This document shows, one piece after another, positions 36,841-48,500 of a stretch of 64,000 nt of DNA. The stretch comes from Oscheius dolichura (lineage: Eukaryota > Nematoda > Chromadorea > Rhabditida > Rhabditidae). Both the position numbers and the translations under genes were made by a program. Under the pieces are notes generated by a model. That model was not told the origin of the DNA, did not search any database, and saw nothing but the letters and a program-made list of their open reading frames with translations. The stretch is taken from the NCBI GenBank assembly GCA_932521035.1, contig OW051492.1:10044001-10108000 (forward strand), written 5' to 3'. The number at the start of each line of letters is the position of its first letter. Position 1 is the stretch's first letter.

Positions 36841-38023
36841 CCATTTTTTCTCACTTTCATAGAAGAAAAAGCTTTCAAATCTTTCCAAAAAGTTCATTGG
36901 TTCAAATCTCCCTGCCTCCCTTTGTTGCTGACCCCTCAGCTCAGACAGACGGCCCCTTTGTGTCCTTTCCAGCTGTCCACCGATTCCCGCCAAAACTTTC
37001 TGGGCTTCCCCCGTCTGCAGCCGATACAACATTAGCACCTCTTCCTGAGTCACACAGGCCTTTCCCGCTCAAAAAGTGACGTAGTCGCCTTGTGGACTCC
37101 TCTCCGCTGCTTTTCGAAAGTTTCCCATGTTTCCGTGCCCTTTGCTAGGTGCTGGGCCGAGTGCAGTCCAGCAAAATCGAACAAATTGCAAACTCGGCTC
37201 CCCCTTTTGCTCTGAAAGGCTCCCCCGAGCGGCGGCGGCCATGAGTTGAATCAAATTATTAGCACGCCCTATATTCAGCAGCGGCTGATGGGAGCCGAGA
37301 GAAAGGGAGGGGGAGTCACCTGGGAAACCCGAGAGAATGGCGATTAATTGAGATTAAATTGAACAAGGGAGCGGGAGAACAGCCAGCAGCATCACAGTTC
37401 AAATCTTTTGGCTGTCTAACTGTGGCGCGGGCTGTGGTTGCCCAAATGCCCCTTACAGTCCCCTTCAGCTCTAAAATTCCAATTTTCGTCCGTTCTCTTT
37501 CTAACAGCTGCTCGCTGCGTACTATTAGCCATTTGGGCAGCGGGGGGACAAATCTTTCCGACACACACATCAACGGCATCCCCCATCTGCTCTCTGACGA
37601 TAATTGATAGATGAACTTTTCGCCGGGGCGGTGTATTCCCTGTCTGTGTTCTGGTGGCGATGTTGAAGAAACGGATTAACAAGAAAAATAGAGTCGAGTA
37701 AGATATAATGGCGTATAACTGTGATATTTCATGTAATCTTCGTCTCCCTCCAGTAATATCCCCATAAGCGGCGAGTGACCCGGCTCGTTCTTTTGTTTGC
37801 TGTAGATTAATAACCACATAACCCTGGGAGGGGGATCGATGTTCCCTTCCACTAATAAGTAATATGAGAAAGAGTCAAAGAGATCAGCGGGTACGGAAAG
37901 AGCCACAGTTAGACATCCAAACTGTAGGGGAGAGGAAAAAGGCAGCTCTGGTAGGGTTTCAAGGGGCAATGGCTGGGAATTTTGAACCTTTTTAAAATAA
38001 AAAAGATGAAGGAAAGAACTCAC

Positions 38024-38073
38024 CCAAGCTGGACAGCTCGACGCTTTCGCGTTGTTTTGACAGTCGACGACGC
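38024..38073 (-). CDS. SLC4: SLC4 basic 5' exon shared by upstream first exons
   Basis: An acceptor (TTTTCAG) at 38074 opens a 50-base exon reading RRRLSKQRESVELSSL, with a phase 1 end at a GTGAGT donor. It links upstream first exons ending in phase 2 (38168, 39653, 40679) to the common exon at 32837. Arg-rich stretches here match the position of the basic cluster in other Na+-coupled SLC4 proteins. Confidence 0.75.
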
Positions 38074-38167
38074 CTGAAAATGAAATTTTTAATTCTGGAG
38101 GCCACAGTTAGACAGCTGAAAATTTCCAGACCCTTTTTAGTTACTCTCTAGAGTCAAATTCCGTTAC

Positions 38168-38196
38168 CTGAGGGCTGCTGTCAGTTCTTCATACAT
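38168..38196 (-). CDS. SLC4: SLC4 alternative first exon c
   Basis: ATG at 38196 gives MYEELTAAL, ending in phase 2 at a GTAACG donor, in frame with the basic exon at 38073. It is short, so chance cannot be excluded. Confidence 0.55.
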
Positions 38197-39652
38197 TTCG
38201 TAGTGAAAAAACAGCCACAGTTAGACAAATACTAGTCAGTTCAATGAATCTGTCCCCCGAAGAAGATAGGATTACAGAGATAAGGCTGCTGCCGACTTCA
38301 TTTTGCTCTCCCTCCCCGTGTTTTCTCTATCTTTCGTTTTCGCTTACGCATTTGGTTTCTAGCTTCTTGAGGTCTTACTCTCTTGCGTTTTCTGGCGGGC
38401 CGAAAAGGGTGACTTTTGATGATGGACTTTGTGGTCTGGATGGCGACGCCGAAAATTTGGAGCGGAAGAAGAGCGGAATTTGACTTGCAATCGGAGAATA
38501 GAGAAGTCTCTATTTTGGTTCTTGTCGTATTCTTCCGTGCGCCTGCACCCGTAGTATCTCGGCAGCTGGGCGGGCCTTTACTTCTGCCCGCAATTACTGT
38601 TCCGCGAGCTGCCGAGATTGTACGAGTGCAGGCGCAGGGAAAAATGGCTCCTAAACCTCTTTTATTGTTGTTTTGGCTCATTTTTCTCGTTTTTGATTTC
38701 TTTCGAGCCCTGAACCAGTCATTTTCTGATCTTCTGGTCCATTTCCATAGGACCCCTTATTGCATGCCGCTCTGCTTCGATTATTAGGCCGCCACTGCCG
38801 TGGAAATATCAAATTTCCCGGGTTGAGCGACAAGAAACCTCCATTTTAGTCAAAATTTGGGGGCTTTGAATTGGAGGCCCGAAATAGGGTTCAAAAAGGC
38901 GCCGAGAAACCTAAAAATTCGAAAATCCCGCCATAAAAGGCCTATTTTTCTGTTTTTCCATTACGAAAAATGATCTTCTCCTCTCCATTTCCTTTCTATT
39001 CGTAGTATTTCCCCTTTCCCTTCTTGTTTTCCGTCTGGGAACCGGAGCGGGGATACTATCAACAGATAAAGGGAAAGGGAACGGATTTACGAGGCTAAAC
39101 AGCTATGAAAATCTGGGGAACGCTTGCAGGGACAGTCTAGACGTAATTAATGATAGGAAAAGGGAAAAACGGGAACAGACAGTGTGAGGAAATGGACCTC
39201 CGTCATGGAAAATGACGAAAACAGCGGTCAAATGGTAAAAAATTCGCCATTTTCCCTGATTACAGGCCAAATTTCTCAATTTTTCCCTACCGGACCCTAA
39301 TTTTTCTTGTCTAACATCTTGTGTAGAGGGTCCTCTACGGAAAAACCTCATAAATAGGACGGAAAGGACAGAAACTCAAAAAAATGGGCATTTTCCGCGT
39401 TAAAGGCTATTTTCCTGGATATTTCTCGTTTACACGGCATTTCCACCAGCTTTTCAGAATGTATAGCCTAATTTTGCAAGCCTAACTCCTTCTGGAGAGG
39501 ATCTGTACAGAAAACGATCAAAAATGAGTTCAATAACTCGAAAAATGGTCATTTTTCCGAGTTATAAGGCTATTTTCCGGGAGTTCCCGTATTTTTCCAG
39601 TTTGGGGCTATTTTCCCGGGATTTGTTCACATTTGAAGCCGATTTTCCTAAC
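38197..39652. other. SLC4 5' intron, no exon seen
   Basis: Contains one motif copy at 38212 and a short M1 element at 38539-38636. The rest is intron-like. Blocks around 39220-39300 and 39380-39640 share recurring phrases (GGCATTTTCC, TTTTTCC) but no clear repeat unit. Confidence 0.45.
38539..38636 (+). mobile_element. Short palindromic element M1
   Basis: The left arm GCGCCTGCACCCGTAGTATC and the right arm GAGCTGCCGAGATTGTACGA are flanked by GTGCAGGCGC. The outer GCGCCTGC/GCAGGCGC ends pair perfectly. Confidence 0.8.
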
Positions 39653-39807
39653 CTAGCCTCTTCTGGAGTGGCACTAATGCCGACTCCTATCCACAGGGAG
39701 GAGCTGCGACCCGTTTCCGGCGGCTCATGGTCGGGATCCAGCCCAAAATGAGGGATCTCCTCCGGCAGGGGTTCACTAGTCTCCTGCGCTTCTTCAGGCG
39801 GTTCCAT
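39653..39807 (-). CDS. SLC4: SLC4 alternative first exon d (acidic, long N-terminus)
   Basis: ATG at 39807 opens MEPPEEAQETSEPLPEEIP, followed by a Pro/Glu-rich stretch and SSSLWIGVGISATPEEA. It ends in phase 2 at a GTTAGG donor, in frame with the basic exon at 38073. The WIGVGI segment before a basic cluster resembles the YIGVHV/YVGVRV segment of Na+-coupled SLC4 N-termini, which supports this as the full-length isoform. Confidence 0.75.
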
Positions 39808-40678
39808 TTTAGAGAATAGTCAGGAAAATAGAATAGAAGAGGGACGAGGACAGTCTCTACTGGGATATATAGTGATTTGCCTGACTCTCCTGCTATCCGA
39901 AGGGGCGGAGACGAGGGGGGTGGAATCGATGAGGGGGACCGACGGGGACAACACTAGGGTGGTAAAAAGGGAGCGGGGGGTGCAGACAGGGGGCAGAAGA
40001 AGGGCAACAGCTGGCCCGGGTGGCCTCTGCTCGGGTCAGGTTCCACCCCTCTTCTTCTCTTTATCTCCCCTCCTGGTTCTTTATCTCCCCCACCCGATTA
40101 CCCCCTACTCTACAGATTATAGTCAACTTGAAGCAGCTGCCGGCCCCCGATAGTCCGATCCCGTGCACCCGTAAAGTCTCGGCAAGACAAAGGTATAAAG
40201 GCTTTACAATTTTGTAATAGTTTTGAATAAAGATGATTCTTCTGACGTGACCTTACGGGTGCAGGGGAGAGGACTATCGAGGACCGAGCCGTTGGAGTCC
40301 GCCAATTCAACCCCTAGATGACTAGATTAGTTAATTATATTAGAGCCGGGGAGCGGGAAAAGCCAATGAGGAAGGAGGGAAAATGGACCGGGAGCGGGAA
40401 AACCGTTGAGACCAAGAAGGGAGATAATTTAGGCCGTCTCCTCCTTTCTGACCAAATTTTTAATGCTTTTTTTCCTTCTCTAGACTTTTTTGGGCCTTTT
40501 GGATTATAGACAACTGTAAATCAGAAACGTAGGGTTTCTCTCCAATTTTCGATCCGTTTGCCGTCATTTTTCCCCATTTTTTACAATCTCTAGATTATTT
40601 TGAGACCGTTTTTACCCATTTCAGTCCAATAAAACCCTAGAAACCAAAAAAAATGAAAACGAAGAAAAAACGACTCAC
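39808..40678. other. Region between upstream SLC4 first exons
   Basis: Holds the presumed promoter of first exon d and a full M1 element (40140-40290). No exon was recognised. Confidence 0.5.
40140..40290 (+). mobile_element. Long palindromic element M1 (full copy)
   Basis: The ends are GGCCCCCGATAGTCCGATCC and GGACTATCGAGGACCGAGCC. Internal parts are GCACCCGTAAAGTCTCGGC, GACAAAGGTATAAAGG and TTTTGAATAAAGATGATTC. The right inner arm is damaged (GACGTGACCTTACGGGTGC). Confidence 0.85.
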
Positions 40679-40759
40679 ATTGACATTGTTCCTCTTTTTC
40701 AAGCTTGGATAATGATCTTCCTAATAAGATTCTTCTCTCATTTAATTCGGCTTCTTACC
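40679..40759 (-). CDS. SLC4: Possible SLC4 alternative first exon e (mostly 5'UTR)
   Basis: A minus-strand exon between an acceptor (TATTTCAG) at 40760 and a GTGAGT donor at 40679 has its only useful ATG eight bases before the donor. It would give MS-M, then the basic exon RRRLSK in frame (phase 2). The borders are good, but the coding evidence is minimal. Confidence 0.4.
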
Positions 40760-41399
40760 CTGAAATAGCGAGTTAGAAAGGGAGAAAAAAGGCGTGAGAT
40801 GCGTCCAAAAAAAGAAGGTCTACGTTGGAAACAAACAGTGCCAGAAAAGGAAAGGGACGAGAGGACTATGATGATGGAATGAAGTCATCGTCATTGCTGT
40901 TGATAGAGCGGCTGAATAATCAAACTGGTCCGAGAAGAAGGCAATGTTTCAAAACAGCACTCAAATGGGAGAAAGGATCTATAATTTTTGAGGCCAAAAT
41001 ACGGTCAAAAACAACAAAAACAGTAGAAAAGGGCGATTCTCTCTATTCAGAACCTCAAAAGAGCGAAATTCCCAGTTTTGAGCCTAGAAATTACAGTAAT
41101 CTGCAGATTTTTCATGACATCTATTGAAATTGGCTTATGAATAACTCAAAGTTATATGTAAAGGGTGAAATACGAATAGGGAGGACGAATAGGTCCGGAA
41201 AGACAAAAACAGTACAGTAGTTGGAAGAGACCTTAGAATAGTCAGGATATCTAGAATTCACTGGCGTTTTCAAAGGAATCATTGGATTTTGGCTCTCAAG
41301 ACGATGAGGAATAGATAATTACAGGAAAAAAACTGGCATAAAATAATGCCAGAAGATCTTAGGAAGTACGCCAAAACAGGTACCAGTAGCCTTCGAGCG

Positions 41400-41541
41400 G
41401 GCTCGGTCCTTGATAGTCCTCTGCGGCCGTAAAGTCTCGGCAAGAGGATCATCTTTATTCAAAGATGTTACAAACAGTGACGTCTTTATATCTTTGTGCT
41501 GCCGACACTTTACGGGTGTAGGGGATCGGATCATCAAGGTC
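41400..41541 (-). mobile_element. Long palindromic element M1, inverted copy
   Basis: The internal order is reversed (GATCATCTTTATTCAAAG before TTTATATCTTTGTGCTGCC), so this copy is in the opposite orientation to those at 9341 and 40140. The arms are GGCCGTAAAGTCTCGGCAAG and GCCGACACTTTACGGGTGTA. Confidence 0.8.
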
Positions 41542-42084
41542 CTATCAGCTGTACTCTGGGTCTTCAAATCGGCTCAAAATTGGATCAACGCGAAAAAAAG
41601 ACGTCTCTCCACCTTGATCAGGTGAAAATGACTCAATTTTAAAAACAGATAAAAACGGAGGAGAGAGACGAGAGACAGTCAACAATGAAGGAAACTCATC
41701 ACCTCCCCCTCCACACAAGAATTGAATTGTCACATGTTTCCCCTTTTCCTGACCAATATATAACCCGCTTCAATATGAAACAAGAGACACTTCTAGTCCA
41801 GAAGAACAGAAAAAAATGAGTCCAAAAAGGAAAGCCAAAAAGTGGTTTGATCCTATAAAAACCCCCCTTCTGCTGGCTCCTCAAAAGGCTAGAAGTCATG
41901 CTGGGGGCGCCTTTCATCCTCCCCCGGAGCCGCTTCTAATCCTCTTAGCTGGGGATTTCCCATCCTCTGAGGGCAAAGGGGGAGGTTTTCGACCGTTGTA
42001 GTCTATTTTTAATGATAAATAGGTCGATTTTCTGCTTTTAGATGTCTGGAAAAGATCCTTTATTCAAAGATAAGCGGATAAGAC

Positions 42085-42238
42085 GGTGCGGCTCTCGATA
42101 GTCCGATCCCCTGCACCCGTAAAGTCTCGGCAAGACAAAGGTATAAAGGCATCACAGTTTTGTAACAGCTTTGAATAAAGATGATTCTCCTGTTGAGACT
42201 TTACGGGTGCGGGGGAGAGGATTATTGAAGACGGAGAC
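42085..42238 (+). mobile_element. Long palindromic element M1 (full copy)
   Basis: The left end is GCGGCTCTCGATAGTCCGAT, then GCACCCGTAAAGTCTCGGC, GACAAAGGTATAAAGG, CTTTGAATAAAGATGATTC and the right arm GTTGAGACTTTACGGGTGCG. Confidence 0.85.
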
Positions 42239-43794
42239 GGATAAAAAGAACTCAGGAAGGTTTCTCAAGTTCAAATGGGGAAAATCGCCTTTTTAGCCGG
42301 ATTTTTATGAATTCCTACATAAAAAAGAATAGGATACGTTTAAGAAAGTGAAAAAATAGCCGATAGACCGTGATAAATAAGATAATAGTGAGAAAACCTG
42401 CGCCGTATGGGAAAATAAGGAGAAAAATAGCCGACACGGGAATATTTGATGATTTACCATAAAGTCATAGTTATGAGTTTTCTGAGTACGACATCTTGTA
42501 GAGCAGAGCGAGAGCTTTAAAATGATACTAAAAATAGGGGGATATATGAAAAAATAGGGGTAGAGGAGCAGAAAACACGAGAACCAGAACAGATTTGTAG
42601 CGGTGGCCATAAAAGTCATCGGAGGGGGTTTATTAACAGCACAGCGGGTCTCACGAAGATATGGGTAATAAAATAATGCTGTTAAAAGTGTTGTTAGAGT
42701 CTATATTATCGTAGAATGCGGGGGAAAACTGGATCCACGGATCTTTGAGATTTTCAGATTTTCGGGCAATAATTCAATCTTACTATGGAATTTGTCAATT
42801 TTAGCCATTTTTGTTCATTGGGTTCTGGAACGGAGACTTGGATTGACATCCACACATCAAAATTTTCATGGAATATGGCTAGAAAAGGAAAAAGAAGACG
42901 AAAAATAGCTCGAGTCGACCCGGAGCCGAATATGATGGGACTCGCGGGTCCCGTCGGCCCTGTTGCATGGCTACAGACAATTTTCGAGTAAATGGGAGCT
43001 GACATCCCAATTCTACATAGAGCTAATTGTTTTTTTGGGTTCTTTTGATCGTAATATACGTGAAAAATGGCGGTTATGGTTATAGTCGAAGAGCAAAGAA
43101 TTTCTTCGAGTTTTGAGGGGGCTAGACTCTTTTTAGGTCAAAATTGGACCTTTTTGACCTTTAAACACATGTTTCGAGGCTGTTTTAAGTTTAAAATGGA
43201 TTAAAATCTGTCGGTAGACCAAGGAATACAAGAGGAGGAGATAATAGGACGCTCAAAATAAGCAAATGACGGGCTTATCTTCCTGATCTCAAGGCTCCCA
43301 TCCCTTCCCCCATTTCGTTCCTCCCTCGGTGAAAAATCCCCTTTTTAAATATTGAAAAGCCTCTCTCCGCTTCTGGTTTTTCTCGAGAGAGGCTCAATAA
43401 GAGCCAGCTGCCCATTTTGTGTGTACGAGAGAGACGGGGAAGGGCGAGGAAAGAGAAGCGGACTCTCTCTCACTGAAAAGCAGGGGAAAGGGGGATCCGG
43501 CCAGGAATCCCTCTGGCGAAGTGACAGCCGCCCCCAAGGACAGGGGGGAGACGGGACAGTTGCTACCGTGAAACAAAAATTGATTCTTTAAAAAAACGAG
43601 CCGCTTTTTGAATGAATTTTAAAATCCCTGGAAGAAATTGAGAGTCAGGAGACAGGCTAATAAACATGTGGTGTCCCTCTGCAGCAAGAGGCGGAATATT
43701 AAAAGGCTCTCTCCGTCCGTCAGCAGCAGCCATAAACAGCTGGCTGGTTGAGACTGGCTGGGAATATGGCCCTCTACGACTTACAAGTCTCATG

Positions 43795-43896
43795 CGCCTG
43801 CACCCGTAAAATCTCGGCAGCGCGAGGATCTTTTCCGGCGCGCGCAGCTAATCCCAATGCCTGGCAATGCCGAGATTTTACGGGTGCGGGCGCGCG
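43795..43896 (+). mobile_element. Short palindromic element M1
   Basis: The left arm GCGCCTGCACCCGTAAAATC and the right arm GCCGAGATTTTACGGGTGCG surround a GC-rich loop with CCGGCGCGCGCAGC. Confidence 0.85.
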
Positions 43897-46553
43897 GGTC
43901 CTAGGATAAGGCTCAGGGTTCAAAAGAGAATACAATGGGTCCTAGATGGGAAAAAGAGCTTTATAGAGTGGCTCATAGAGAGTCTAATGTGCGGATCAGC
44001 TGCTAATGTAAAGATTCTTGAGACGAAGCTGAGGGGATAATGGACCCCGGAAGAGGGAGGCCCGACCCCCAGAAACATCTGTCCGGTTGGAAGAGCTAAT
44101 GGAGGTGAAAAGGGTGAGAAAACGCGAAAAATTGGCTATAAAAAACTATAAAATAAGCCACAGTTACTCAGCCAAATATTTTTGAGACGCCACAGTTAGA
44201 CAGCTTGGAGGAAAAATGCCCTAATAAACTGAAAAAAATGAACTTTTCTTTTCTTTTTTTTTGCTCGCTACTACTAGAAGTGAGTGAAAAGAATTCGGAA
44301 GGCTGGGGATTAGGGGGGAGAGGGAGGAGAGCCCTCCGCCATCCCCCTCTCTTTGTGTATGCGAGGAGAGAAACGGGGAAGTAGGTGGGAACGCAGGGCT
44401 TACTCCTTGTTAGTTGATGATGATGTGAACTCTAATATTCCAAAAATCTATCCATCCTTTTAAACTATTCATGTCCATTTCCATCAATTCTTATGCGTAC
44501 GAAAAATTTACGAGAGGTCTGGATGCCCTTCCGATGTCCCAATGGAGTTCGGGGCGCATTCATCTTCGTCAGAGTGCGTTCAGTCCAAAAAAAGGACAAA
44601 AGAATCCGTTTGAACTTTTTATAGCCCTGATTTAGGGCTCTAAAAGTGAACTTTGATATTGAAAAATGAAAAAAAGGTAGAGAATATTGAGGAAAATGGC
44701 ACAGAAATGAAGAATCCCCGATAAGGCATCACCGTTAGACAGCTCGGTGAAAAAATTCTTGTTTGGTACGATTGAATTATTAGAGAAATATATTTAGCTT
44801 CTAGAGATCTATATTATATTTTTCAGGCTAATTTTATTTATTTTTAATATTTAGAAGCATAGAAAATAAAGTAAAAATGTCTAAAAGAGCGAAAAATTAG
44901 AAAAAAAAATCGTTTTTATTGGAGGTTTATTGAATTTTTCACTTCTTTTTCAATTTATAGCTATTTTTCTATATTTTTCTCTATTCTAGATTGCTTGTTA
45001 TCATTGCTAGCCGTTATAATAACAGGAAATATTAGAAATTAGGTAGAAATAATAAAAATAGTAAAAATAGCTATGGAAGGCAGAAACTCATAATAATCAA
45101 GAGTTGCTGTGCTATCGTGAAAAATATCTTCTCCAGATTATATTTGATATTTTTTTACAGATTTAGTAATTGAATTAGCAAGTAAAGCTGGTAAATATTA
45201 CAAAAATTCTATAAAATCACATAAAACTGCTCAAAATAGCTTTATTTCCTCCCTCGGGGAAATCCCGTTCAATAGGCAATCAACTTATAACTGGATTGCT
45301 ACTGATTCTATTATCCGTGATTTTCTGAATTTCTCTTTAATTTTCTTTCTTTTGAATATATTCAAAGAGTCTGGTTAAAATTAGATCTTCCTCTCGTCCT
45401 CCGAAAGTTGTCGAAGGCTCGGAGGGCAATAAACTCCGGCCAATTGGCCTCCAAATTGACATTTCCTGAGCAAGGAGCACTCTACTCAATTTCTGCTTCC
45501 TTCTAGGATATTTTCTAGTATTTTTTAATATTAAAAAATATTTTGAAGCGTTAAAAATGGAATAAAGAGATGATTACGTCAAAAGAACAACGTGAGAGCA
45601 AGTTGCGTGGGGTTAAATGAGAGAGAAAGTGAGCAGCAGACGGGAGCTGGTTGTAACAGACAGCCACAGTTGAATTTCGTTGGGAGAACGGGAGGAGCCA
45701 CAGTTAGACAGCCACTTTCCTTTTTTTAAATAGAAGAGGAGACCTCTTCTCATCCACTTGGGAGCTCCCCAGCCAGGCAGAATCGAAATGCTCCAGCCGG
45801 GGGGCTAATTCGAACTCGCCGTCCCCCCACCGCCACACGGCCAAAGCCATACTCAACTCGCCTGGGATATGTATATGGAAGTGGCGCGATCTGTGGTGCC
45901 GTTGGGAGCTCGTGGATATGGAGAACAAAAGCCCCACGGGGGAAATAATCCAACGAGAAGGGGGATCTACGGAGAAAGTTAAGAATTCTGGACATTTTCT
46001 CCATCACTACAGCGAAAAGACGCCTTTTATACTTTGCTGTGGCTCTTGGCTGTCTAAATGAGGCTCCCCCAAGTTTTTTTCTCTCTTCATAACTTGTAGT
46101 AGTAGCGGGTGGCCCTTCCTCTCTAGCCAACAAATTCCATTTTACGAGCTTACTTCAAATATGCCGCTGGCGAGATAATTCTATCGGCAAAGTGGAATGG
46201 GAAAAAAGCCGAGGGAATCGAGAGCGGGGGACTAAGAACCTCAACCACCTGTTGGCTATAGCTTCTAAAGACGCAAAAAATCTAAACGTTCAGAAAAATA
46301 ATTCAGAGGAACTTCAAAAAACATAGGCGACGTGGCGATCGCATGGCCCTGGCCCGATGAACAAAAGCCAGAAAAGAGACGGGGACAATGGCTACCCGAG
46401 ACAACACCAACGGCTTGTTCCTATTATTTCTCGGGCAGCGCAGGTGAAACAATAAAAACGACGAGTCAACATTTCTAAGCCCCGTAATTTTTTTTTATTT
46501 TAATACTACAGGAAGGAAAAAACTTATGCAAACTTTGTACAAATTGAAAAAGA

Positions 46554-48105
46554 TCAATCGTGTCTTGAACGGCGTGATGATGAATGTCTTGAGGTACTTG
46601 GCTGTTGAGCAGCACGGATTGGTAGATCACCAGGGTAGCAAGCTCGTGGAGCGGTCTAAATTTAATACTGAACATATGAACTGAAACTAAAACGTACATG
46701 AAAATATGAATGGTTTAGAGCTTCGCTGGCTGTGATTCTCTTTGCAGGATCATAGATAAAGCATTGTTGCAACAGATCAATAGCTTCCATTGGATGTTTT
46801 TCAAATAATTTCTGTAAGAAAGAATAATTTTAATCAAATCAAAACATACCGCAAGCCGATTAACAGACTGTCCTTTTAATTCAAAATGTTCTAAAGCAGG
46901 CATCGTTGGCAAATCTGCCCATATTTCTACTGTAGGGACTCCTAAGACTTCAATTATGCAGTGAATCTGTAGATAATTAAACAATAAATTATATAAAAAT
47001 CCCAGACCATTTTAAGTTCAGCATCTGCTCTAAACAGTGGCTCATGTTGAAGTAATTCGGCCAAAATACATCCTACAGACCACATATCGACGCCATGATT
47101 TTGAGTAGTAGAATGAAGGAGTAATTCCATTGAACGGTACCTGGAAAAACGGTAAAAATCATACTAATATGGATTAAAAGCTACCAAAGAGTAACAACAC
47201 GAGGAGTCATCTCAATTTCAGTGTGAAACGGTCGAGCTAGACCAAAATCAGCTAATTTTAAAACACCTCCTTCCGTTAAAAGAATATTTGAGCTCTACAA
47301 ATTCATAGAAAAATAAATAAGTAAAAGAAAACTCACTTTAATATCACGGTGAAGGTAATGATTCTGATGAATATAGTCAACAGCTTTCAAAAGTTGCGTC
47401 ATAATACATTTCACTTGCATCGGCTCAAATGGATATCTCATTTCTTCCAAAAGTATAGCCAAATCTGTTTCACATAGTTCCATTACCATAAAAATTCCGT
47501 GATATGCTCGAGGAGCTACTGTCTAAAAAAAATCAAAAGATACAAGAGAAAAGAAATTAATAATTACCCCTTTGCACTTGATAATATTTTCATGGCTGAG
47601 CTTTTTGAGAACCATTATCTCTCGGATGACGGAAGGTGGAACACCAACTTTTTCGGATTGGCTGCTTATGAATTTCATTTTTTTTAGTGCTACAATTTCT
47701 CCGCTCGCTATATGCTGCCCCTCATAAACAGTTCCATAAGTGCCTTGTCCTAGTTTCCGTCCTTTTTTATATTCACCAACAAATGGGGTATTTCCAAGTC
47801 CATAAGTATTCTAAAAAAGCAGAAAATCAATAATAAACATAATAAATTCTACTTACAGCAGGAACAACCCGTTTTTTCTTATCAACAATAGAGGTATAAA
47901 TTAATGGATCAGATTCATCTTCTTCTTGTGAAGTATATTTTCGTTTCCCACCGTCTTCTCTTGGTGGAGTGTCTGTCCGATTAATAAGCTGCATCAATAG
48001 ACTGTCCTCCTTTTCCTGCTCAGTAGAGGAGCCGTCTTCACCCTGCATTATCTGCTTTAGGCGAGTACCAAACGTTTCGGGGAATATCGAACAAAACAGC
48101 CACAT
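46554..48105 (-). CDS. Cyclin-dependent kinase, CDK10-like
   Basis: Eight exons (47857-48105, 47568-47810, 47337-47522, 47185-47294, 47008-47140, 46850-46966, 46698-46811, 46554-46655) give 417 residues in consistent phase. The glycine loop GQGTYGTV is at 104-111, the catalytic lysine in VALKK is Lys126, a PSTAIRE-type helix is [16 protein letters not shown] has Asp224 and DFG is at 242-244. [21 protein letters not shown] and [11 protein letters not shown] resemble CDK10 most closely. CDK7 and CDK11 are the alternatives. The APE motif reads SME (266-268). About 95 N-terminal residues precede the kinase domain and are acidic and disordered. The C-terminus ends in a Ser/Arg stretch ([14 protein letters not shown]). 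AATAAA lies downstream near 46494. Confidence 0.88.
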
Positions 48106-48500
48106 CCCGGAGGATGCGACTCAAAACTTTATTGGAGTTCAACAAACAATGGCTTTTATAGCGTGAAATAGGTCTTTCAGATTCGAAACTAAGGTGAAAA
48201 TCAATAAAACAAAACACATTGATAAAAGCCATTTCATTAGTAATTACATGAAATACAAGTGAATAGAAATGGAAAGGGAAAGATGGAAGATAAAGATAAC
48301 ACCGTCGAATAAAAATGAAGCAAGCATAATTACGCTATCACTGGAAAGCAATATTAAGAAAGATCCACTGGATAAATTTCTGATAAAAAGAATAAGAAAA
48401 ACTAGTAACCGGAAAGTATAGGGCAGAGCATGCGTAAGGCCGGGTTTAAATAAACTAGAAAAATAAGCTCTGAGATATAAATAATATCAGGTATAAAATT
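48106..48500. other. Short region between kinase and helicase genes
   Basis: About 400 bases between two minus-strand genes. The kinase N-terminus could extend if an upstream start were used, since a second frame is open there. A TTTTCACCTTAG acceptor at about 48190 could receive a spliced leader, so an operon with the helicase upstream is possible but unproven. Confidence 0.4.

Larger units (their letters stand above)
33779..38023. other. SLC4 5' intron region, repeat-rich, no exon seen
   Basis: Over 4 kb without a recognisable exon. It contains a (GA)n run at 33871-33892, a G-rich block 33950-34080, motif copies near 35215, 35256, 36606-36840, 37407 and 37900, and a short M1 element at 35868-35955. 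Open frames here lack splice signals and family likeness. Confidence 0.55.
40760..46553. other. Gene-poor repeat region
   Basis: Nearly 6 kb without a supported gene. It contains M1 elements at 41400-41541, 42085-42238 and 43795-43896 and motif copies near 44155, 44190, 44729, 45660 and 45695, with the last variant at 46031. AT-rich stretches lie at 44740-45240. Two open minus frames around 45704-46133 overlap and one ends KVAV at a motif-derived stop, but neither shows a family or splice structure. Upstream promoters of SLC4 may reach into the left part. Confidence 0.55.

Noticed and set aside
42305-42619. Hydrophobic 104-codon minus frame as a membrane-protein gene
   Set aside because: AT-rich composition gives Phe/Tyr/Leu-rich frames by chance. 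Splice borders with a plausible partner exon were not found, apart from one weak donor at 42460.
45704-46133. Two overlapping minus-strand open frames (77 and 127 codons)
   Set aside because: Both lack splice borders and family likeness. One ends in a motif-derived stop, and the GC-rich composition explains the length.
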